Positions 7,917-13,580 of a stretch of DNA of 16,914 nucleotides are shown in pieces (the first letter of the stretch is position 1; every line of letters starts with the position of its first letter). Source of the DNA: Bacteroidales bacterium (GTDB taxonomy: Bacteria; Bacteroidota; Bacteroidia; Bacteroidales; UBA4181); assembly GCA_031259205.1 (NCBI GenBank), contig JAIRLS010000232.1:1-16914 (forward strand). Direction: 5' to 3'. The translations under genes were made by a program, and so were the position numbers. The notes beneath the pieces were generated by a model. That model was not told the origin of the DNA. It was given only the letters and a program-made list of their open reading frames with translations, and ran no database searches.

Positions 7917-8321
7917 TTAATAAACGTAACAAATTACTTCGCCGCCGATGTTTTTCAAGCGTGCTTCCTTATCGGTCATCACTCCCTGCGAGGTGGAGAT
8001 AACGGCAATCCCCAGTCCGTTCAAGACGCGGGGAAGCTTGTCGTGGTTAACGTACCTGCGCAATCCGGGACGGCTCACGCGCTGGATGGATTTGATAGCG
8101 GGCTGCTTGGTTTCGGGATTGTATTTCAGTGCAATCTTGATGTTGCCTTGCGGAAACTGTTCACCTGCTTCTTCAAACTTGTAATTGAGAATGTAACCCT
8201 TTTCAAACAATATCTTGACGATATTTTTTTTAATATTCGATGCCGGGCAATCAACTACCCTGTGCTTCGCCATGATTCCGTTACGAATACGGGTCAGCAA
8301 ATCTGCTATCGGATCAGTCAT
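7917..8321 (-). CDS. rpsH: 30S ribosomal protein S8, first gene of the block
   Basis: S8 is a primary 16S rRNA-binding protein; in E. coli it also represses translation of the spc operon. The 134-residue product is full length: MTDPIADLLTRIRNGI at the start, RVSRPGLRRYVNHDKLPRVL in the middle, and the C-terminal signature ISTSQGVMTDKEARLKNIGG. It is normally preceded by rpsN and rplE. Here about 800 gene-free bases lie upstream, so it opens the transcription unit, with a promoter at 8422-8451 and a leader of roughly 95 bases. No clear Shine-Dalgarno is seen, as is common in Bacteroidota. Whether S8 feedback acts on this leader cannot be judged. Confidence 0.98.
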   Translation of the reverse strand: MTDPIADLLTRIRNGIMAKHRVVDCPASNIKKNIVKILFEKGYILNYKFEEAGEQFPQGNIKIALKYNPETKQPAIKSIQRVSRPGLRRYVNHDKLPRVLNGLGIAVISTSQGVMTDKEARLKNIGGEVICYVY

Positions 8322-8421
8322 TTTTACTGGTTTTGATGTTTATTTTATTAATATTTAAAAATCGATATCCACATATAGATAAAATAATATTACCTATATA
8401 CTACCTTAAAATTTCGGACGG

Positions 8422-8451
8422 CAAAGGTACAACCTTTTTTTATATAAACAA
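8422..8451 (-). promoter_or_regulatory. Bacteroidota-type promoter for the rpsH-infA block
   Basis: On the minus strand, TACCTTTG (8429-8422) fits the -7 consensus TAnnTTTG exactly. A TTG (8451-8449) lies 19 bases upstream, the expected distance for the -33 element; a second TTG abuts it at 8454-8452. Transcription would begin near 8415, leaving an A+T-rich leader of about 95 bases before rpsH. This is the only good promoter seen upstream of the ribosomal block and explains how the block can run without the usual upstream genes. Confidence 0.75.
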
Positions 8452-8536
8452 CAAAAATCAATTATTTTTTCCATGACGGATCATTTATGGCTAATTCTTT
8501 TTTTGAGGCGCTATGAAAAACAATTCTTCTGACCTC

Positions 8537-8568
8537 CACGAAGGCACGAAGGCACGAAAGCACGAAGG
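8537..8568. repeat. Four 8-bp tandem repeats CACGAAGG
   Basis: CACGAAGG occurs four times in a row (8537, 8545, 8553, 8561), with one change (CACGAAAG) in the third copy. A stray partial copy follows the palindromes near 8649-8656. The array runs straight into the palindromic units that begin at 8568. Confidence 0.85.
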
Positions 8569-8648
8569 TAGAGACGCACGCCGTGCGTCTGAATGTAGAG
8601 ACGCACGGCGTGCGTCTGAATGTAGAGGCGCACGGCGTGCGCCTGAAA
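8568..8648. repeat. Three tandem 27-bp palindromic units
   Basis: Units at 8568-8594, 8595-8621 and 8622-8648 each have the form GTAG, a palindrome with 9-base arms around one base, then TGAAT/A. Units 1 and 2 have arms AGACGCACG / CGTGCGTCT. Unit 3 has AGGCGCACG / CGTGCGCCT, a paired change that keeps the stem. The central base is C in the first and G in the other two. The same arms occur at 3287-3358. Confidence 0.9.
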
Positions 8649-8680
8649 GCACGAAAACCATCCGCTTTGGAGAATGAGGA

Positions 8681-8729
8681 ACGTCCTGAAAGGACGTAAC
8701 TTTCATAACCGCAGGTCAACGACCTGCGG
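8681..8729 (+). repeat. 49-bp double-hairpin repeat, copy 1
   Basis: Hairpin 1 is ACGTCCT-GAA-AGGACGT (8681-8697). After an 11-base spacer ending TTTCATAA, hairpin 2 is CCGCAGGTC-AAC-GACCTGCGG (8709-8729). An inverted copy of the same length is at 8834-8882. The arrangement resembles REP/BIME units, which are moved by REP-associated Y1 tyrosine transposases in other bacteria; no such transposase gene lies in this window. Confidence 0.85.
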
Positions 8730-8833
8730 AAGCCTGTCCGTAGCTTCTTCTGCCTGAAAGGCAGTACTTGTCCTGCCTTTGACTGCGTCGATTTTCAATT
8801 CAGGCAGCCGCACTGCTGCAGGAGGCCTCCTTT
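8730..8833. other. Spacer between the inverted double hairpins
   Basis: This 104-base spacer holds a third small hairpin, CTGCCT-GAA-AGGCAG (8750-8764), with the same GAA loop as hairpin 1 of copy 1. It also has GATTTTCAA (8790-8798), like the spacer of copy 2, and a perfect 10-bp palindrome GGAGGCCTCC (8821-8830). It may be a decayed further copy of the double-hairpin unit; the evidence for that is weak. Confidence 0.4.
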
Positions 8834-8882
8834 CCGCCGGTCAGCGACCGGCGGTTATGAAAATCAAGTCCTTACAGGACTT
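8834..8882 (-). repeat. 49-bp double-hairpin repeat, inverted copy 2
   Basis: Read on the minus strand this is AAGTCCT-GTA-AGGACTT, an 11-base spacer GATTTTCATAA, then CCGCCGGTC-GCT-GACCGGCGG. It has the same length (49), arm lengths (7 and 9), loop lengths (3 and 3) and spacer length (11) as copy 1. Both stems differ from copy 1 by paired substitutions: C:G to A:T in stem 1 and A:T to C:G in stem 2. Confidence 0.85.
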
Positions 8883-8970
8883 TTAAGAGGGATGGGCAGA
8901 AAGCGGGAAACAAAATACGGATAGGAACAGTCCATTGACCAATAGCACCTCAAAAAAAGAATTAACCAGA

Positions 8971-9118
8971 ATAATAGCACACCTTCTTTCATCCGAAAAC
9001 CCCAAGGATGTTTTGATGGGCGGGTGTCCGGATGCAGGGAAGGGTGTAGCGGTGTTATTGAAAAAGAATTTAAGGTACGATTTTTGATATATTTCGGCAG
9101 GAATGTAAATATGGCATT
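8971..9118. other. Upstream region of the epimerase gene
   Basis: No gene is seen here. AATAGCAC at 8973-8980 repeats the same eight bases at 8941-8948. An imperfect inverted repeat pairs 8982-8995 with 9029-9043 (outer CCTTC/GAAGG, inner CATCCG/CGGATG) and could form a leader hairpin. TATATTTC at 9088-9095 is one base from the TAnnTTTG promoter box, but no well-spaced TTG element accompanies it, so no promoter is claimed. Confidence 0.4.
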
Positions 9119-10105
9119 ATGAAAATTTTAGTCACAGGCGCTACCGGATTTATCGGCAGTTTTATCGCTGCGGAAGGTATTCGACGCCAATATGAAGTAT
9201 TTGCAGGGGTGAGAGCCACCAGTAACTTGCAATACCTTCCGGAAAACGTTGCTACGGTAACCCTCTCGTTGAACGACAAGGAGCGGTTAAAACAGGAATT
9301 AACCGCATTAGGCCGGTTTGATTATATCATCCACAATGCGGGCGTAACCAAATGCAGGAAAAAAACGGATTTCGAGGAAGTGAACTGCGGATATACCCGC
9401 AATTTTGTTGAAGCATTGATAGAAAGCGGCACCGTTCCGGACAAGTTTCTATATGTGAGCAGTGCGGCGGCATTTGGTCCCGGAGATCCGAAATCACTGG
9501 AACCGGTAAGGCTTACGGATACGCCGCGACCGGATACGCTGTACGGGCAAAGTAAACTCAAAGCCGAAGAGTTTATCCGGTCGCAACTGGATTTTCCTTA
9601 TTTGATAATCAGACCGACAGGCGTTTACGGTCCTCGGGAAAAAGACTATTTCGTTTTTCTGCAAACGGTGAACCGCCGTCTTGAGCCTGCCATGGGGCTG
9701 AAAAAGCAATATTTGACCTTTATTTATGTCACCGACCTTGCGGAAGCGATGTTTCTGGCGTTGGAATCGCCGTATACCCGGAAAGCATGGTTTGCCACCG
9801 ACGGAAACGTGTATGATAACCGCGAGTATGCGGCTATTGTAAAAAAACATCTATGCCGTAAAACGGTGTATCTTCCCGTTCCGCTGTTTCTGGTGAAAGC
9901 CGTTTCCTGGACGCTGGACACGGTAGGCGGTTGGTGGGGATGCACCCCGACGCTCAACAAAGACAAATACAAAATCCTGCGTGCCGTCAATTGGAAATGC
10001 GATGCGGAACCTCTGCAAAGAGAACTCGGATTCGCAGCCCGCTATAATTTGGACAAAGGTATTGAAGAGTGCGTGCAATGGTATAAAAAAGAAAAGTGGT
10101 TGTAA
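9119..10105 (+). CDS. NAD-dependent epimerase/dehydratase family protein (extended SDR)
   Basis: This is a cytoplasmic oxidoreductase-type enzyme of the extended short-chain dehydrogenase superfamily; most relatives act on nucleotide sugars or on hydroxysteroid- or dihydroflavonol-like substrates, and the substrate here is unknown. The 328-residue product opens with the Rossmann motif GATGFIG (residues 7-13), has the strand YIIHNAGVTK (69-78), the serine region VSSAAAFGP (113-121) and the catalytic Tyr142 and Lys146 of YGQSK, followed by RPTGVYGPRE (165-174). All active-site elements are present, so the enzyme looks intact. The ATG at 9119 places the Rossmann strand at the very N-terminus as expected. 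It stands alone on the plus strand and converges with the next gene, whose stop is 11 bases away. Confidence 0.9.
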   Translation: MKILVTGATGFIGSFIAAEGIRRQYEVFAGVRATSNLQYLPENVATVTLSLNDKERLKQELTALGRFDYIIHNAGVTKCRKKTDFEEVNCGYTRNFVEALIESGTVPDKFLYVSSAAAFGPGDPKSLEPVRLTDTPRPDTLYGQSKLKAEEFIRSQLDFPYLIIRPTGVYGPREKDYFVFLQTVNRRLEPAMGLKKQYLTFIYVTDLAEAMFLALESPYTRKAWFATDGNVYDNREYAAIVKKHLCRKTVYLPVPLFLVKAVSWTLDTVGGWWGCTPTLNKDKYKILRAVNWKCDAEPLQRELGFAARYNLDKGIEECVQWYKKEKWL

Positions 10106-10116
10106 ACAATGCCGAA

Positions 10117-10851
10117 TCAGAACCAGGCAGCGTTATAACGTCGCATCTCCGCCGCCAGCGGTTTGGCATTCCCGTTGGTATGACGATTGAGGCAATCCCA
10201 GAATCCTTGCCTGTGGTTTTTGTGTACGGTGTGCACTAATTCGTGAAGAATAACATAATCCTGCAAATGTCTGGGCAATCGCATCAGGTGCAAATTCAGA
10301 TTGATATGGTCGCACGACGAACAACTCCCCCAGCGTGAAGAAAGCAGTTTTACGGTCACCCCGCGATAGGAAAACCCGTGCAACTCGGCTATTTGCCGCG
10401 TGCGCTCCGGCAAATATTCGCGAGCCTCTTTCCTCAACCGGTCGGTGATGATTCTCCGTATGGCTGACTGCGCCATATCCGACAACAAATCAATATCTTG
10501 CGGGTAGAATATTTGTAACTGTTGCCGGGTGACGTACACACGAAAACGGGTAGTATTACACGGAAACAGTTTTACCGTTTTCGAGGCGGTTGAAAAGTCG
10601 GTTTCAGGCGTAAATACGGTATAGGTATTCTCTTGTTGAGCAATTTTTGACCGTGCCCTGATAATCCATTCCTTTTTCAGTTTCACAAATTCCATCGCCC
10701 GCTGGTAGGATTCCCACTGCGGCAACGTAACTCGAATACCGCCAAACGGTTTAAGCGATATGCGAAAACTTCGAGAAACAACGCTTTTAACAAACGTCAC
10801 TTCCCCTATATCCTGAAAATGTACCACTTTGGTTGAACCGGATTGACGCAT
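10117..10851 (-). CDS. YgjP-like M48-family metal-dependent hydrolase (DUF45)
   Basis: This is a predicted zinc metallopeptidase-like protein of the YgjP/SprT-like group; its substrate is not established. The chosen start is ATG at 10851, giving 244 residues, near the family size. A longer frame from a GTG at 11043 adds 64 residues unlike the family and would place a promoter box inside the gene, so it was not used. Visible features are the N-terminal SFRISLKPFGGIRVTLP, the core SSRWGSCSSCDHINLNLHLM (171-190), and the zinc motif HELVH at 203-207 with a third ligand His213 in KNHRQGFW. It converges with the epimerase gene and lies downstream of priA by 277 bases. Confidence 0.88.
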   Translation of the reverse strand: MRQSGSTKVVHFQDIGEVTFVKSVVSRSFRISLKPFGGIRVTLPQWESYQRAMEFVKLKKEWIIRARSKIAQQENTYTVFTPETDFSTASKTVKLFPCNTTRFRVYVTRQQLQIFYPQDIDLLSDMAQSAIRRIITDRLRKEAREYLPERTRQIAELHGFSYRGVTVKLLSSRWGSCSSCDHINLNLHLMRLPRHLQDYVILHELVHTVHKNHRQGFWDCLNRHTNGNAKPLAAEMRRYNAAWF

Positions 10852-10871
10852 GGGCACGGAATAAATTCCTG

Positions 10872-10879
10872 CAAATTTA
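10872..10879 (-). promoter_or_regulatory. Likely -7 promoter box of the YgjP-like gene
   Basis: On the minus strand, TAAATTTG fits TAnnTTTG exactly and lies about 20 bases before the ATG at 10851, so the leader would be short. A TTTG is found upstream, but at about 26 bases it is farther than usual for the -33 element. The box supports the shorter start chosen for the gene. Confidence 0.5.
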
Positions 10880-11128
10880 CATAAATTATCACTCCTGACG
10901 TGTCGCAAATCAAAATGTCGCGAAATGGAAAACCATGAACAGACGGATTTCCGGAAAATTTGTGAAAAATAAGGTTTCATGCTCGACCGGAAAACTACCG
11001 GCAAAGGGTACTTGAATATGGCAGGCGTCAGAATTGTTTCCACACAATTTCCGGTAGAAACTCATTTTCAAAAACGACGGTTCGGTTTTCCGGAAGCGAG
11101 TATTCGTTTTTTGCCGGATCTGTACTTT
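10880..11128. other. Spacer between priA and the YgjP-like gene
   Basis: No convincing gene is seen. At 11032-11049 an inverted repeat has 6-base arms AATTGT / ACAATT around 6 bases; it could be an operator or a weak stem. A short CCGG-flanked dyad lies near 10986-11001. No stem with a following T-run, and so no clear priA terminator, is visible. Confidence 0.4.
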
Positions 11129-13576
11129 TTACATCGGATCGACGTCGGGTATGATGTGCAGTGAACGACAGGAGGGCGACGTCCGGAAGCGGTCGATGAC
11201 TGTCGAGATCAGTTTTTTGGCCTGTTGAATGGAGGCTTTTTTTTCGATTTTCAGCAGGATATTTTCCAGATAATAAGTCTGGATCCGTGCAATGACCGGC
11301 TCGTCGGGTCCCAGTACCCGGCGTCCGAAAATGGCCGTCAGTTGCTCGGCCATTTCGATGGCGGCCTGATGAACGACGTCTTTTCTTTTGTGTTTCAGCG
11401 TCAGTCGTATGAGGCGATAGAAAGGCGGGTAGGCGAAAGTTTGCCGTTCGGCGATTTGCAGGCGGTACATTTCGCGGTAGTTTCCGGTGGCTACTTGCTG
11501 TAAAACAGGATGTTTCGGGGTAGAGGTCTGAATGATTACTTTTCCTTGCCGTCCTGCGCGTCCTGTGCGTCCGCTTACCTGCGTCATCAGTTGGAAGCTT
11601 CGTTCGAAAGCCCTGAAATCGGGAAAGTTAAGCATGTCGTCGGCATTCAGGATGCCTGCCAGATGTACGTTTTCAAAGTTCAAGCCTTTTGAAATCATTT
11701 GTGTGCCGACCAGTATATCTGTTTTCCCGGATTCGAAGTCGGCGATGATTTTTTCGTAACGGCTGCGGGTTCGGGAGGTATCCATGTCTAAACGGGCGAT
11801 ACGCGCTTGCGGAAACATGATTTGTATTTCGTCTTCTATCTTTTCGGTGCCGAAACCGATGGTGTGCATCTCCGTATTTCCACATTCCGGGCAGCAGGAG
11901 GGGATTCCCGTGCTATACCCGCAGTAGTGGCATATCAGGCGGTTGGAAAATTTGTGATAGGTGAGGCTCACGTCACAATGCAGGCAGCGGGGTACGGATT
12001 CGCAGACGCTGCATTGGATGTAAGGCGCGAATCCGCGTCTGTTCCGGAAAAGAAGGATCTGTTGCCTGTCGTTCAGAGTTTGTTCGATAGCTTCCAGCAG
12101 GGCGGGGTGGAAATGCGACCGCATTTTTTTCATTTTACGCGCCGTTGAAGTATCCGCGAGAATGATTTCGGGCATAGACAGGCCGGCGTAGTGTTGAGTG
12201 AGTTCAACCAGCCCGTATTTGCCTTCGAGGGCGTTATGATAGCTTTCCAGGGAAGGGGTTGCCGTTCCTGCCAGCACTTTTGCCTTATGTATGGCTGCTA
12301 ACACGATAGAAGCGTCTCTGCCGTTGTAACGTGGCGCCGGTTCAAACTGTTTGTAAGTGTTTTCGTGTTCTTCGTCCACGATGATCAATCCGAGGCGCGT
12401 AAACGGGAGGAAAACAGCCGACCGGACGCCGAGAATCACGTTGTAACCGTCGGTTTGGGCGGTGTGGTTCCATATCTCCACCCGTTCGGCGTCGGAGTAC
12501 TTTGAATGGTAGATTCCCACCTGATCGCCGAAAGAAGTTTTCAGCCGGTTGATGATTTGCGTGGTAAGCGCTATTTCCGGCAGCAGGTACAGCACTTGTT
12601 TTCCGAGTTTCAACTGTTCCGCTATCAGGTGGATGTAGATTTCCGTTTTTCCGCTTGCCGTGACGCCGTGCAGCAGGACGACGTCCTTTTCGCGGAAAAA
12701 CGCCCGGATTCGGTTCACGGCATCCTGCTGGCAGACGGTCAGTTCCGGAATGTGGCTGATGTGTGCGCCGTTCCTGCTTAATCGCGGGACGGTTACCGGA
12801 TAGGGTTCCAGTATCTGTTTTTCGGCAAGGGCGGCAAAGGCGCCGGCATGGCTTTTGCCGGCGAGCAATTCCTTTTTGGAGACGGCTTTCAGTTCGCGTA
12901 TGGAAAAGACGTTCGACAGTTGTACGTATCTTGCCAGCAAGTCGGATTGTTGCGGCGCCTTTGACAGTTGCCCGAAGACTTCCCCGAGTTGTTCCTCGCT
13001 ATGGATGCGGGAGTGCAGGCGCACGCAGGTTTCGTAACGGGGTTTGTACCGCTCGGCGATCAGTTCTTCCACCCGCAGGGCTTCCATATCGACCAGCGAC
13101 TGCACTACGCGCATCAGGTCTTTATGCTTATAACGGGCGGCAATTTCATTGACGGAAAGCTGTTTCTTTTCGCTCACCATACTCAGTATTTTCTCCTGAC
13201 GTTCCGTCAGTTCTTCGTTCTGCACCCATTCGGTGTTGAAGTACACGCATGTCGCGCTTTCCAGTTTTAATCCGGACGGAATGGCGGCTCTCATCACTTC
13301 TCCGAGCGTACACATGTAATAGGAGGCTATCCATCTCCACAGTTCCAACTGACAACTGTTCACCACAGGCCGGTCATCGAGCGTGCAGACAAGTTCCTTT
13401 ACTACAAAACTCTCCGGTATATTTTCGTGTACTTTTTCAACAATGCCCGAATAAAACTTGCGCTGACCGACAGGCGCCACCACTCTCATGCCGGCGTGTA
13501 CCTGCAAACCGTCGGGGATGGCGTAGGTGAAGCTTTGCGGCATTGCCAGCGGTAATATGACGTCGGCGAACCACAT
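11129..13576 (-). CDS. priA: Primosomal protein N' (replication restart helicase PriA)
   Basis: PriA recognises stalled, D-loop-like forks and reloads the replicative helicase; it is a 3'-5' DNA helicase. The 815-residue product has the expected length and order: an N-terminal DNA-binding domain (FADVILPLAMPQSFTYAIP), a helicase core with Walker A GVTASGKT at 304-311, LLPEIALTTQ (331-340), the DEEH box at 401-404 and motif VI SGRTGRAGRQG near 668-678. A zinc-binding segment has Cys522, 525, 531, 534, 549, 552, 562 and 565 as paired CxxC motifs. ATG at 13576 gives the standard MWFADVILPL start. It begins only 4 bases after the galactosidase stop, so the two are probably co-transcribed. Confidence 0.97.
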   Translation of the reverse strand: MWFADVILPLAMPQSFTYAIPDGLQVHAGMRVVAPVGQRKFYSGIVEKVHENIPESFVVKELVCTLDDRPVVNSCQLELWRWIASYYMCTLGEVMRAAIPSGLKLESATCVYFNTEWVQNEELTERQEKILSMVSEKKQLSVNEIAARYKHKDLMRVVQSLVDMEALRVEELIAERYKPRYETCVRLHSRIHSEEQLGEVFGQLSKAPQQSDLLARYVQLSNVFSIRELKAVSKKELLAGKSHAGAFAALAEKQILEPYPVTVPRLSRNGAHISHIPELTVCQQDAVNRIRAFFREKDVVLLHGVTASGKTEIYIHLIAEQLKLGKQVLYLLPEIALTTQIINRLKTSFGDQVGIYHSKYSDAERVEIWNHTAQTDGYNVILGVRSAVFLPFTRLGLIIVDEEHENTYKQFEPAPRYNGRDASIVLAAIHKAKVLAGTATPSLESYHNALEGKYGLVELTQHYAGLSMPEIILADTSTARKMKKMRSHFHPALLEAIEQTLNDRQQILLFRNRRGFAPYIQCSVCESVPRCLHCDVSLTYHKFSNRLICHYCGYSTGIPSCCPECGNTEMHTIGFGTEKIEDEIQIMFPQARIARLDMDTSRTRSRYEKIIADFESGKTDILVGTQMISKGLNFENVHLAGILNADDMLNFPDFRAFERSFQLMTQVSGRTGRAGRQGKVIIQTSTPKHPVLQQVATGNYREMYRLQIAERQTFAYPPFYRLIRLTLKHKRKDVVHQAAIEMAEQLTAIFGRRVLGPDEPVIARIQTYYLENILLKIEKKASIQQAKKLISTVIDRFRTSPSCRSLHIIPDVDPM

Positions 13577-13580
13577 TTTG

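Larger units (their letters stand above)
8486..8970. mobile_element. Composite repeat element with terminal inverted repeats (MITE-like)
   Basis: The 30 bases at 8486-8515 and the reverse complement of 8941-8970 match at 26 of 30 positions, including a run of 17 identical bases (TAATTCTTTTTTTGAGG), so a 485-bp stretch is bounded by inverted repeats. Inside are four 8-bp tandem repeats (8537-8568), three 27-bp palindromic units (8568-8648) and two inverted 49-bp double hairpins (8681-8729, 8834-8882). There is no credible protein gene inside; the open frames are translations of the repeats. No convincing target-site duplication was found by eye. It may be a non-autonomous mobile element or an accretion of several repeat families. 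Confidence 0.55.

Noticed and set aside
8537..8648. Possible CRISPR array in the regularly spaced repeats
   Set aside because: The 27-bp units are directly adjacent with no unique spacers, and no cas genes are present.
8462..8719. Minus-strand frames of 85 and 71 codons rich in RRTPC/RRAS repeats
   Set aside because: They are conceptual translations of the tandem palindromes and 8-bp repeats and have no start context or known domain.
10852..11043. 64-residue N-terminal extension of the YgjP-like protein from a GTG at 11043
   Set aside because: The extension does not resemble the family, and an exact TAnnTTTG box at 10872-10879 lies inside it; the ATG at 10851 gives a normal-length protein.
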